A DNA stretch of 64,000 nt from Cryptomeria japonica (GCF_030272615.1 NC_081414.1:527661137-527725136), one strand, 5' to 3'. Positions 43,961-55,969 are shown, numbered from the stretch's first letter. Notes: generated by a model from the letters alone, not told the origin. Program-made: numbers and translations.

Positions 43961-44880
43961 CTTACTACTGACTGTCTGCTATTCTTCTACTATGGATTTT
44001 GATTATGTAATTTTTCATCTTTGCAATTCGCTCCTCCTTGAACAAAGTAGTTAGAGATTAAAATTTTAGAGTCTTAGAATAATTTGGCCCGAATGTGATC
44101 ATAAGCCAAACACTCTATGATGTAATGCGATTCTGTTTCCACTGACCTTGATGTGCAAAGATGACAAACCCTGTCAGCTCACTTCTCCTTGAGTGTTTTC
44201 CACCTCCCTATTTCACACCTAAGATGGTGGGAACTAGTTCTTAAGTAGGCTGTTAGCATTTTAGTTTTCCATTTAATATCGAACCTCTATATAGTCTTTT
44301 TACTCATGGTCACATGTGAGCTTGAATTGTTTGACATAATAGTCCCCCTTTTCCCCCAATTTGTTTTGTCCACGTCATTGCTTTGACTTTCTCTCTCTCA
44401 TACTTTTTGATTTCTTGCATTTACATTTGGGCATTCTTGCATTTTATTTCCCGATTTACTCATTCACTTGATATTTTGTTTAATCTGTGTGCTTTTTCTT
44501 CTACGAATCTTTTCACCCACTGTAATTCTGGGCCAGCGGTGAGCTTCCACGTTCCCTATTCTCTTCAAATATCCTAATTTCTTACATCCAAATCATAGCA
44601 GATGCTTCAATTGGGAAGGCTCCAATCTCAGCTAAGATAATCTTGTATGTGATGTGGCTTTAATTTTGACATTTCTTGTGATTAAATATCTTCGTAGTCT
44701 TTCTATTTGCCTCCATATTGATATTGATATGCTGCTGCTCCAAGTTTCACAACCATACAACACCACTGGTGTAGCAAGCAGCCCAAATAACCTCTTCTTT
44801 GATTTCCAATCCCATAGCTCAGCTGATCTACATTTGTTTTGAAGCATTTATAACAGCTTTCCATCCCCCTTGTATCCTTT
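43960..44880 (-). pseudogene. LINE ORF2 C-terminal fragment
   Basis: The minus frame 44632-44847 reads LWDWKSKKRLFGLLATPVVL then YGCETWSSSISI and WRQIERLRRYLITRNVKIK, the C-terminal part of non-LTR RT proteins in plants. It continues as AEIGAFPIEASAM and, after breaks, TSSHHLRCEIGRWKTLKEK and VCHLCTSRSVETESHYIIEC, a Cys/His end domain. The upstream part is missing, as in a 5'-truncated LINE insertion. It splits a region of degenerate short repeats. Confidence 0.75.
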
Positions 44881-46579
44881 TTGTTCTACATTCCTACCAA
44901 CTAATTTAATTTGTTCTCGACATTTGCCATTAAGTGAAAAAGTGCTTTATGTGTTACTAAAGTGATCTAACTTGTTGTTGACATTTAAAAGTACAACCAC
45001 TTAAGTGATTTTTGACTCAAAACATGGCATTGGACCTCCTAGGGGTGCACATGGACACCTAGACGTCACTTTTGAGTGATTTTGATGTCCTAGTATGACA
45101 TTTTCTTTCATTGGCATGCTTTGTATCACTTGTGTACCTTTTCTTGACATGAAATTACCTTCAAATGTCTTTTTATTCAGCAAAACATTTCTCGTAAACC
45201 GTAACGACCACTTCTTTGCCTTTCCTCTTTGACACGCTAGAAATACTTATCTTGCAGGCCCTGCAAGGTGTTAGTTTGAATTGATGACAACCACATTGAT
45301 AACTACTAGAGATAAGGACTCACAAATGACTTGCAATCAATAAATGAATAGTATTGGGCTTAAAATTTGCCTTCAACAGAAATTTTTTATGGTTACAATA
45401 ATTTTCTAGTAGGAAAAGACTCAAACATCTTTTAAGTTTACAGAAAACACTTGTATTTGACCCCATGAACAGTAACACCACCTCCTGATTAAATATCAAC
45501 TACCATAATTTTAAGCCAGGAATTGTCCTTGTTAAATATAGCCTCATACCTTGACCTTGCTTTCTGAAGAAACTGAAATCAGTCAAGTAAACTGAATCTT
45601 ATAATGCTTTGCAACTGTTCCCATCCATCCAAGTTTCTTTAACCAGAGACCCCCTCGGAGAAAGTGGAGCAGTGAATAAAAGTCTGAATTCAGCTTGAAA
45701 ACATGCCTAAATGGTCTTGGCAGACATACACAAACAAAAACATGGCTGACTCTTTCATCTCTACCACAAAGCCTCATGCAGAATCAGTAATGCCTGCTTC
45801 TTGCCACCTTATCTTGATCGCCAGTCGTGGATAGAGCATCAACCAACCCGATACTTTGTTGGAGGTAGTTTGGTCAATTTACATCGAATTGAAATTTTAA
45901 TTGGTCTTGGCACTTGGTGTCCTATTGACATCGATTTCAATACTCTAGATCTTCTCTAGTAGGCACTACAATGGTACAAAAATTTCCAATTTTGTTTTAC
46001 TAATAAATTTAGCATAAATATTATCATAAGCAAAATTTCAGAAAATGATTCAAGACTACAAAAATGTCAGTAGCCCACAACAGTGGGTGTCCTTAGGCTT
46101 GTGCTTGGTGAAGATTTGAAAAAATAAATGAAGTTGGATTCAAAAGAAACTATTAAGAATTTCAGACACTTGAAGACATTATCGATACAATTTGAAAAGG
46201 GTTAAACTTATACTTTTTGGAAGGTCACAAAAAGTCAGATGAAACAAATTGGTTTGCTTGGGTATTTCTTACTTGAAAGTATGGGGTTGTGGTAAAAACT
46301 TCCTTTGCTTATTTGTCGAGCACAAGAAACCCTTTTTGCTAAGGAGCCGTATATATTGGGTATCTCTTTCACTGAACTCATGTGTACTTGCACTTGTTTC
46401 CTATGTAATCGCACAGCAGAATGATGATTGGCAGAGAAAGCTCAGCAATGTTTTAAGCTGGGAAATTGCAACTACTTAATGATTAGACCATAGCTCAGTG
46501 GGCTATTTTACAAATTTGATGATGAATTATTCAGAATACTTTTTGATGTGGAACTTTGTTAGAGTTTTATTGTGACCAA
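44881..46579. other. Intron sequence without recognised genes
   Basis: No exon or domain seen. An open frame at 46249-46479 (MVCLGISYLKVWGCGKNFL) has no family I recognise. Confidence 0.35.
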
Positions 46580-46862
46580 GTTTAAACCATAGTTACAAAA
46601 CTTGGATTCAGCTTGGACTAGGTAAGCTGATTTTTGACTCTAACTTGGACTTGGCAAATTGAAAAACCATGAAATATAGACGCTTTTAAAGGATTTAAAG
46701 CTTTTACCATGCATCCCTCAGCTTTAAAAACATAATAAACTTATCAATTAGATGCTACTTTGACTACATACATAAGTATACATTGATCAAATGAGTACAA
46801 AAGCAGATTGGAGTTGAAGGAAACGTCATTTCTAAACACACAAATATTCTTAAGTGTTTTAG

Positions 46863-49800
46863 CTACATTGTTGGCTACTCCTCTGCAGACCCTGGGTCCC
46901 AGTCCAATTCAAAAGGAAATTTCGATCCTCAACCCTAATTTGACCACTAAAAACATTAAAAAGGTAAAATCTATTTCATTTATGCACAATAGAATATAAA
47001 ACAAAACCATTTGCTCCATTGCTGAACTTTCTTTTTTGCTTGCCATTGCTCAAAGAGAGTTAAAGATTGATTGTTGCATGCTCGAAGCTGGTTCTTGTGC
47101 TATTACTACACAGTTGCAAGCATTTATTTGTTCTCAAAGCCATTGAAGAGGAAGATTTCAACAAAAGAGGTAGGTTTTTGTTCTTTTTTAAAAAAAAAAT
47201 TTCCTTGCATTTTTTTTACAATTTGAAATGAACTCTCTAACTTTGTTTCATATTTTCATTTTGGTTTGTGACTTTGTGCCTATCCATGTTGTTTATAGAA
47301 TGGCAAGTGCTTCTATTCCTAGGAGCTAACACTGCTTTAAAATGGATCCACACTCTCCCCTTTGGAAATATGTGGAAATGCTACAAAACAACTTCTAGGT
47401 GGAATAGCTTTCATTTCGAATTTTTCTCATTACAAAGCACAATGTAACAACTCATATGCTTGAGTGAAAGCACATTTGTGCTTTATCCCTCATCATGGTA
47501 TCAAATATTGTCCAACCAACCAAAAGGTAAAGCCTTCTTGTAGAGGCACAAGTATTGGCATGTATTGAAAAGCAAACAAAAGCAGACGAAGCGGTAGGGA
47601 AACAATCTACAATTGCGCATCCTTTGGCAAAGACTAAGAAAGGATCGAAGGCCTCTCCATCACCTTTTAATCTTGAACCTACAAAAGGCCATACCTCAAG
47701 AACAACTTGTGACACATAGGAGAGCAAATGGATCATTGGAAACATCATTTCACAATAATGGTAGAAAGATTGTCGAGCAAGACATATCTAGATGTATCTA
47801 TGCTAATGGATTGGCATTTAATGTTGTTCTCTCACCTTACGGGGAAAAAATGGTGAGATCAATTAATGAGGCTCCAAAGGGGTTCAAGGGCCTAGGTTAT
47901 GAGCAGCTGTGTACTTACTTATTGGACAGAGAGGTGAGACATGTAGAGGACTCCTTGAAGCCCATCAAGGATTCATGGGTCGAAATAGGGTTGTCCATTG
48001 TATTTGATGGATGGAAAGATGTGAGGAATCACCCATTGATCAATGTTATTGCAGTGTCCTTTGAAGGGGCAATGTTTTTGAGAGCAGTTAATTGTGAAGG
48101 GCAAGTGAAGGACGGTCCATTTATTCCTAATATTCTTTGCCAAGCCATCGAGGAAGTTGGCCTTCAAAATGTTGTTCAAGTGGTAACAAACAATGCCAAA
48201 AGCTGTAGGGCTGCTAGGTTATTGGTTGAGGAGCACTATTCAAACATTTTTTGGACACCTTGTGTTGTCCACTCACTTAACCAAATGCTGCAAAAAATTG
48301 GCAACAAAGTTGAATGGATCAAACAAGTGTATGTTGATGCCAAGGAAATCCAAATTTTAATCACCAACCACCATACATTACAAGGCATATTTAGACAATT
48401 CTCAAGATTGTAGTTGTTGAAGGTAAGTTAATTTAAAATTTAGTTAAATGATAAATATGTTTAGTAAAATTTTTAATTTAATTTTGTTTTATTTTGATTT
48501 TGAAATAGGTTGTTGAGGCTTATTTTGCTTCTAACACACTTGTGAAGGTTTGTGAGGCACCATCTAGCATAGTAATCAGCCCTAATTGGAGCATATGGAG
48601 GCAATCTAGCACTACAAGGGCAGTAAACTTTAAGCGAATGATACTAGATGACACTTGGTGGGATTGCGTTGAGTACCCTTCTTGAGATTCATTGAGCCTA
48701 TATGGAGCATGATCTGTTATACTAGCATGGATAGGCCTTGTTTGGGTGAGGTATATGATGGCATTGACTCAATGATTGAGAAGGTAAAATCATCATAAAT
48801 GAAAAAGAGCAAGATCCTAAAGAAACATTCTTCAAAGAACTACAACAAATCATTGTGGAGAGATGGAACAAAATGACCACTCCATTGCATCTCCTTGCCT
48901 TTGCATTGAGTCCCAAGTATTATAGTCAACAGTTCTTACTAGCACAAGAGTTGCGCCATATAGAGATCCTGAAGTTGCTCAAGGGTACAAGGCAGCCCTT
49001 CGTAGACTCTTTCACCAAGACATACGGGTTGTAGTGAGGGTTGGATTCATGAGTTTTGCAAGCGCAAATGGTTGTGGTCATGAAGCTCTTTGGGACAAGC
49101 ATCATAGTCGGTGGTACTTCCATGGAGAATCATACCAGCAACTACAACCTCTTGCCATCAAAATTTTATCGTAAGTAATTTGTTAGTTATAAAAAGTAAT
49201 CTTCCATCTTGCTTTTAAGTTTACCCTATTATTTATATTTTAATTTTATTTATAACTTTTAACTCTCTAATTTCAAAATCTTGATAGTTTGCTAGTTCAT
49301 CTTCATTTGAGAGGAATTGGAGCACATATTCTTCACCCATTCAATAAAGCGCAATAGACTACACTCTTAAAAGGCAGAGGACTTGGTTGTTGTGCATTCA
49401 AACTTGCGGCTCCTCACGCTCAAAGAAAATTCCTACAAACAAGGGGAGACAAAGCAATGGGATATTGATCTAGAGCATGCCGAGTTGTATGATTCAGTTT
49501 CCCGCCTTGCTGCACTTGGAGTGATGATGACCATGAGCTACCTATTGATCATGAGATTGAGAATGCTAGTGCCACTTGCCAGTGGCACTATTTGTGGTTC
49601 TTTTAATATACCACCGCATATGGAGGATGATGATGATATTTTTGATGACTCATATGATATTTGATCAATGATGGCTGATTGTTGACACTTGACATTATTA
49701 TTTTTGAACTAAAACATTAATATGGTGGTGTATTTTGCTATGTTATTTTGCATAGTGGTGTATTTTGAACTTAACTACTGCTGCATATATATATATATAT

Positions 49801-49906
49801 ATATATATATTTAATATGTTTTTGTACAAATGAACCCAACTCCCAAAACAAAATTTGGCCAAACCCACGAAATGAACCTGAGCCCGAACTTGGACCGGCA
49901 ACTTAG
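46863..49906 (+). mobile_element. Inner hAT element with transposase remnant, 3044 bp, TSD TGTTTTAG
   Basis: TGTTTTAG flanks both ends (46855-46862 and 49907-49914). The left tip CTACATTGTTGGC and right tip (reverse complement) CTAAGTTGCCGGT are imperfect inverted repeats. The right end has subterminal repeats and an (AT)n tract (49786-49810). It encodes a BED-DUF659-dimerisation transposase on the plus strand. Two other copies of the family are at 15340 and 19462. Confidence 0.85.
47301..49664 (+). pseudogene. hAT transposase (BED, DUF659, dimerisation), broken
   Basis: An initiator-like ATG at 47301 is followed by a BED-finger remnant (DPHSPLWKYVEMLQNN) with stops. The main frame 47613-48413 holds DUF659 (SPYGEKMVRSINEAPKGFKG, LSIVFDGWKDVRNHPLINV, TPCVVHSLNQMLQKIG). 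After a stop at 48411 and a likely intron (about 48424-48508, GTAAGTTA...AAATAG) come ISPNWSIWRQSSTTRAVNFK and MILDDTWWDCVEY. The C-terminal dimerisation region is VVHSNLRLLTLKENSYKQGE (49383 onward) and an Asp-rich tail. Several stops and shifts make it inactive. Confidence 0.88.
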
Positions 49907-50731
49907 TGTTTTAGGTTTACAAAACATCATTATGATATCCATGACATAATAAACAAAATTTACAATATGGAGTGATGAACTATTGTAGAGGGAAGCTTGT
50001 ATCATTCAGCCTAGCATCACTAGCTCTACATGGAATCCTGCGCTTGTATTTCAAACAAGTCTGCAAATTCTGCTACAACCATAGGAGCATTACTTAGGAT
50101 AGGATTAACTCAGCAAACTGAAACCATAAATGTAATCGAGAAAAATCCAAAAGAATAAAAAACATTGCTTTTCTATCTGGCATGGCCCAAGATGATTTTT
50201 CTTTTTTTCTTTTTAAAATTAGAGTGGGGTTTAAGGGTTGGCAGCCTCGATTGGGGTTAAGGGGTAGCGCCCATTGTGGGTTCTAGGGGCAGTCCCCCTG
50301 TTGTGTTTCCTATTGCGATAAATGGCAGGGTTGAGTGTTGGAGCCCTCACTAGAAGCCCAACTTGCCTTTGAAAACACATAAACCTTCACAATGCATGCC
50401 ATTTTTTTTAACAAATCTCCAAGAGTCCTCCAAACCCTTCAAAAAATGTGAGCATTGAAGCTATAGAGAAGTAATTAGGCCTTAATTATGTTTGCTGCTA
50501 GAAACTGCTAGGTTTGAGTGTTTTCAAAGTTTTATTCTATTTTTCTTGATTTTCATGGCTAACTTGGCTGAGTGTTAGTGACAGATCCCGCCAGATTTGG
50601 CGAGTCTGACTAGACTTGCAGAGCATCAGGGTCTCGGACTCTCGTGTCTATGTGACTTGTTTTAGCTTGCTTGCCATAGGACCCCGTGAACCTGGGTGAA
50701 ACTCAGCCAGTTCTGAAACACTGGTTTAAAC

Positions 50732-51801
50732 TCAATTTTGGTCCAGGGAACTTAGACTTATGCATGCATAATCCTGTTATCAAAAAAATGCTAGAATGAA
50801 AGGGTAAATTAAGACTTTTCTTCACAACACAGATTTGAAATAAAAAATTCTTTTAAAATATTACGCACAGATTAAGCGGTATAGAGGTAATACCATAATA
50901 TATTTAGAGATTTCACAGATCCTTTGTATTTTACTACTAAGGAAATAAGATACACAGCATAACAGAATGACCCAATAAGAGTATATATTATAATATTTTT
51001 AACTCTTAATCGATTTGTGATAAATGAGATCTATCTTAACCATGGTGCATTAATTGTGTTTAATATGTGGATCTTCAAATAGTGTTGTTAAAAGATATTT
51101 GAATGACACTGTTAATTACCTCATTACTGATAAAAAAGAAGCTTTTGGTTTTTCAACTTTGAGCATGCATTCGATATATAAATTTTGGTTTATGCTTGAT
51201 ACAAGCTTTTACTTCTAGGGGACGGAGAATTTAGATTTGCTATTTCTTAATTTGTAAATATGATGGCTGGTTAGCATAGATACATCATACAAAGAAGCAG
51301 GAGAACCAAGATGTCCTCTGATTAAAGTGCTCATATTAACTGTGGTGCACCGACTGTATTTTATATAACAAATCTTCAAATAGTGATGTTGAAAAGTGTT
51401 TAGATGTCACTGTTAACAACCTCACTGCTGATAAAATAAAAGCATTTTTTTCTCCAGAGCATGCATTTAATATAGAAATTTTGATTGATGTTCGAGACAA
51501 GATTATACTTCTCAAGTATGAAGTTCACTATTTCGTGATTTATAAAAGATATTAGCTGGTAGCACAGATATGAATTAGAAGAGAATCAAGATGCCCTCTG
51601 ATTAAAATGCACATATTCAAAATATTTGTTATCTGATACCTGCACTGAAAATTGAAGGATATCTGAGAAGTTTTCACATTTTCTATTTTAAAATATAGAA
51701 AATAATATAAAGAACTGTGCATTGATGTAATTAAATTTAGACGTAAAAGAAAAAATTCGCTCACAAGTTGTGTTGTTATGTGTTGTCTACTGTATTGACA
51801 G
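50732..51801. other. Intron just before the pre-CW exon, old 300-bp tandem repeat
   Basis: No exon seen. Two diverged units of about 300 bp begin near 51036 (AACCATGGTGCATT) and 51337 (AACTGTGGTGCACC), sharing CTTCAAATAGTG and CCTCTGATTAAA blocks. A third partial start lies near 51551. The exon acceptor follows about 190 bp after the array. Confidence 0.6.
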
Positions 51802-52227
51802 GAAGGTCAACCTTCAAAAATTGGCAATGGAGCATCTCCCAGCAGGTTTTCTGACGGTGGTGTAAATGACATGTCTGCAAATACTGATGTATCTGGAAGC
51901 TTATACCATCCTGGGAAGCGAAAATCAGATTCACTGAAGGAGGAGCTTATATCTCAGTTCAATGATTCAGATACGGATCATAGATGGTATAAAAATGATG
52001 GTGCTAGATGCAAATCAAAAGAAAGGAAAGTTTTCCAATCAACATTGCCAGGGGATAAAATGCATAGCCATAATCTTGGCATTAAAAACAAAAGGTTGCG
52101 GATAGATAGTGAAGATGCATTAGAGTTAAAGGTAACATGGGAAGAAGCTCAAGACTTGTTTTGCCCTCCTTTAACAGCTGTCCCGAGTGTTGTGATCATC
52201 GAAGGGCATGAGTTTGAAGAGTATGAG
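51802..52227 (+). CDS. VAL: VAL-like exon: segment between B3 and CW domains
   Basis: The acceptor is TGTATTGACAG and the donor GAG|GTATGG. The exon is 426 bp, exactly 142 codons, phase 0 at both ends, without stops. It begins EGQPSKIGNGASPSRFSDGG, has a basic and acidic middle (GKRKSDSLKEELISQF), then the family signature NLGIKNKRLRIDSEDALELK, TWEEAQDLFCPPLTAVPS and VVIIEGHEFEEYE. In VAL proteins this block lies between the B3 domain and the CW zinc finger and is mostly one exon. The intact frame beside so much transposon decay argues for constraint or recent activity. Confidence 0.9.
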
Positions 52228-53360
52228 GTATGGCTCATCATGGTCATCTAATGCATCAATATTTTGAAGTCTGCAGTATATTCATTTATTTAACAATTTA
52301 GAGGATTAGAAATCTTTTGGAGAAAACTGTGTTACAGATTTTGTGTCGATGTTTCAGATCACACTTTCTGATCCATCATCAGAATAACACAACTGAGTTA
52401 GGATTGCGGGTGCTAGCTTCCCATTTATAGACTCTCTAGGATAACTTAAGAAAGGACGAAAGAAAACATTAAAGCCTCAAAATCCCTAGTCACTTGTTAA
52501 GATGCACCAAAAAATTACCAAAAATTAATATTTATGATTAAGTAAAACACAGGCTTAAAAGTTGAATATTACACGGTTGTTTCTATTTTAAGGAAAATTA
52601 GGAATTTGTTATTAATCGCATTAATATTAAAAATGCATTAGAAAGTTAATTGTGAAAAGCAACTAAAATAAACTAGAAATCCCACTAGTTTACAAAATAT
52701 TTTTTTTTTCAAAATTGAATGTATAAACAAATAAAATAAAGTAGAAATGTCACCCATTTACAAATTAGCTTTACTTCAAAATTATGTATACATAAATAAA
52801 TAAAATAAAATTTTAAAAAATTAAAACATTAAAGACTAAAATCTTCGATTTAATTAAATTCTAGTTGAAGGTCACAATCCTTTATTAATTGTTAGTTAAT
52901 AGTAGGTCCTATCTGATTAATGCACTTCGATTTAATTAAATTCTAGTTGAAGGTCACAATCCTTTATTAATAATAATTGTTAGTTAATAGTAGGTCCTAT
53001 CTGATTAATGCACCCTACTTAATGAGTTAATAAAGTTATAACAATAAATTATTGACTATAGCAATTTTTTTTATAAATCATAAGATATTAAATTTATTTT
53101 TAATATTTTTGGCTTACAGATCTTTTTAAAGATTTTATAATTGGACACCATGAGTGGTTCACTCCCAATCCTTGTCTTCAATCAGATTTTTAATATTTTG
53201 GTTGGAAAGTGAGTATTATAGGATCCCTCAAGCATGTGGCAAAAACATAGACGTATTGCCGTGGGCATTACTATGCATGCTTTTATATGTTTGTATGCAT
53301 TATCTGGAGCATGTGCTGCAGTTCAGATTTGATCAGAGGTCTTCATCATGATTATACTGT
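52228..53360. other. AT-rich intron with an 82-bp tandem duplication
   Basis: Units begin CTTCGATTTAATTAAATTCT at 52843 and 52925. The second has an extra TAATAA. Further AT-rich near-repeats lie at 52670-52810. No exon seen. Confidence 0.6.
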
Positions 53361-53717
53361 GTTTTTATCATAGTTTTAAGACTCATTGGACTTGCCACAG
53401 ACTCACGAGTCCATTTGTGGGCCGAGTCGACTCACCAAGGACTCACGAGTCGAGTCTTGGCAAGTCTTAACAAAAGACTCACGAGTTTTTTACATGGACT
53501 TGCGCGAGTTTTTTACACGGACTCACGAGTTTTTTTACAGAGACTCGCGTCGCTCAGCATGCACGCCCAACCACGTTTTAAAGTGTGTATTTTTCATTTT
53601 TCACTCATTTGACGTTCTTACTTGCTGAAAACAGGTTTGTAGGGTTTGAAGGAGGAGAGGAAACACGTAAAAAAATTATGTAATTTTTTTTTTCAAGTGA
53701 GTCATTCTCTTCATCAG

Positions 53718-53785
53718 AATATATACATGAAATATAACAATTAAGTATAAGACTTATACTTTAAGTTATATTTCATGTATATATT
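53718..53785. repeat. 68-bp AT-rich hairpin inside the hAT
   Basis: The outer arms AATATATACATGAAATATAA(C) and (G)TTATATTTCATGTATATATT match perfectly over 21 bp. The inner AAGTATAAG/CTTATACTT pair around one central base. Only the short AATT/TTA step between them is unpaired. Confidence 0.95.
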
Positions 53786-53904
53786 GGCAGGATGTTTGCG
53801 AGTGATTTCAGATCTCTAGGAGTTATAATGCAAATTCTAGGTTTTAGAAGATCTTTTAAATTTTCAGACAATCAAATTTCAGTAATCAGTAGGCTCCTAT
53901 TAGC

Positions 53905-54075
53905 ATTCTCTTTTTCTCTCTATCTCACTCACTTTATCTGCCCTGAATTTTAGACCTATCTATCTCTCTATCACTCTTCCTTTATCCCCTCTCTCTACCA
54001 CTCTCTATCTCACTCTCTCCTCTCTCCCCCAAGATCTAGACCTATCTCTCTACCCCTCTCTCTCACCCTCAAACC
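53905..54075. repeat. Pyrimidine-rich tract (CTCTCTAT type)
   Basis: A long C/T run of CTCTCTATCTCACTC-type phrases, interrupted by AGACCTATCT. It is low complexity within the hAT element. Confidence 0.85.
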
Positions 54076-54391
54076 CTAGCAAGTGTTGCTACCCTCAACC
54101 TAATTTTGGCGAGCTGGAGAAGCCACATCGGACTCCTAGAACTAGACCCTCTAGTTCTATCTCTCCCTTGGTTTTCACTAGAGCTGGGAAGAGGAAGATG
54201 TAGTCTTCTCTTTAGTTTGTTCATTGTTGTTTTTCACATTTGGACATATAATTATATGTAATTTTGTAAACATTTATAAACTTATGCTGCTATTATATAT
54301 TTTAAAGTTTGAAACTACGAGTATGAATGATGAAATTTCAAATATAAAGTGTTTGGAGATCATATGACTGTTATGACATGTGCAATGATTC

Positions 54392-55802
54392 TGAAAGATC
54401 CCCGATGGATCTCTTTTACCAATCTGCTGTAATTTTTATTTATTTAAATTGATTTTTCCTGCTTATTAATATTTTCTTTCAGAAATAGACAGAAGTTGCA
54501 GAAGGGTTGAATTCTTTTTGTATTTTGATGATTTTTCAACAAGTAAATAATGAAGTACAAGTACATGAACAAAGTACTGAAAATGAAGTTCATATACAGC
54601 CAAAACAAATTCGATTCAAGGCAGATTTCTGAATATAAAATCAAATATTTGACCAGATGAAGATTTCCAATAATTTCAGGAAGATTACAATCAGGAATAA
54701 TTCCAACCTGGATGCTGAAAGAGTAACATAACTAGGAATGAAGTTGTGGCAAGATTCCAGCCCTCCAAGTGCTGCACGTGGGAAGGAAAGTGGCTGCCAG
54801 GTACAGCCGTACGGCTGCCAAGTACACCCAACTGGTTAGAAACCCCAAACCCCACGCTGAACTCTGTCAGAATTGCTGAACCTCCAGAAAGAATGCCGTA
54901 CAATCTTCAAGATGCTAATAGCTGCAAACAAATCCAAACCACTGTATTGGGGGCTACGTCCCAAACAGGCAAGGCATTGGGGTTGGCGTCCCAGATGCTG
55001 AAAAGCTCTTCCAGAGCCAAATCTCAAATCCAAGATGTAACATGTGTAAAAGATAATCATAGAATGAAGCTCCTATCCCCTTATAACCCCTCTCAATTGC
55101 AAATCGAACCCTAATTGTCTCCAAGTGGCGTGGTCTAGTGGAAATGTTATAATTTCTTATTTTAAAGTGGTCATGTTACTAGAAAATGACCTTTTTCCCC
55201 ATAGACAGAAATCCGCTCACTGAATTGCCCTGAGACCAAAGAGAAAGATTTAAAGAATTTCAAGATCTTTCCAACGAGCTATCACACAATAGGATGCGCA
55301 TCCAGATGAGACCAAAAATCCCCTTATTACTCCAAAATGGCTAACAACTTAGCCTTATTTAATTATTAAACGCTAACTTAGGAAATATTAAAAATATAAC
55401 CCAAATAGCCACAAAATGCCCAACTGACATTACAAACCCTAAAATCATCCTGTCACCTGTCTGTGACTGAAGTCGGAAATCAAGGATTCACTGGTAGTCT
55501 CATCCCTAAAATCTAGGGATGTTCCTAAAATTTAGGAAACAAGCCCAATCTCTTTGAAACTGAAACCATCTAAAAGGTCATGAATAACCTCACGATTGGC
55601 AACTGTCACGACCTCCTAAAATTTAGGGATACCCCCTAAAATCTAGGAACTGCTCCAAACTGGCTCCAAACTGCCTGTAAAGCCAAAATCCAATCACTAT
55701 ATGCACTGAATGAGTCCCAATCTACCTCTGCTAGCCTACAAGACTCCAATTATAGGCCAACTCCTCCGTCTCCGATGTCCACTCTAGAAAGGGGACATGA
55801 CA
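54392..55802 (-). mobile_element. Solo LTR-B, 1411 bp, TSD GATTC
   Basis: Plus strand begins TGAAAGATCCCCGATGGATC and ends GGGGACATGACA. GATTC flanks both ends (54387-54391 and 55803-55807). It is homologous over its length to LTR-A in reverse, sharing AGAAGTTGCAGAA, CTAAAATCTAGG and TTTTTGTATTTT blocks and the TATA box. It inserted into the hAT at 53369-55958. Confidence 0.93.
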
Positions 55803-55969
55803 GATTCAATTATGGCTCTTATGTTCTCTAAATGCATTAATTTCTTTTTGTTTTTTTTGTAAAACTACGGTTTTTTTTGCCGAGTCCTTGCTGAGTCCGA
55901 GTCCGAGTTCAAATTTTGGGCTGTCGAGTTCGTGGCAAGTCCAAGTTTTCCAACTTTGGTTTTTATCAC

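Larger units (their letters stand above)
46588..50723. mobile_element. Outer hAT-like element, TSD GTTTAAAC, carrying an inner hAT
   Basis: The left tip CATAGTTACAAAACT and right tip (reverse complement) CAGTGTTTCAGAACT agree at 11 of 15 bases. GTTTAAAC flanks both ends (46580-46587 and 50724-50731). The interior left of 46863 and right of 49914 totals about 1.08 kb. The right part (50.2-50.7 kb) shares GGGG-rich sequence with the hAT at 36549-37826. It has no transposase of its own. Confidence 0.75.
53369..55958. mobile_element. hAT-like element, TSD GTTTTTAT, carrying solo LTR-B
   Basis: The left tip CATAGTTTTAAGACT and right tip (reverse complement) CAAAGTTGGAAAACT agree at 11 of 15 bases, and just inside both have TTGGACTTGCCAC. 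GTTTTTAT flanks both ends (53361-53368 and 55959-55966). Subterminal repeats of GACTCACGAGTC type fill 53390-53550, with GAGTCCGAGTCCGAG at the right. About 1.17 kb remains without the LTR. No transposase is present. The tips resemble those of the hAT at 36549. Confidence 0.85.

Noticed and set aside
43720-44980. Long target duplication around the LINE fragment
   Set aside because: The two flanking stretches (GTGAAAAAGTGCTTT...) are about 70 bp and clearly diverged, so they are members of a degenerate repeat region rather than an insertion duplication.
46249-46479. A 76-codon ORF as a VAL exon
   Set aside because: No match to any VAL segment and no clear acceptor and donor pair in phase.
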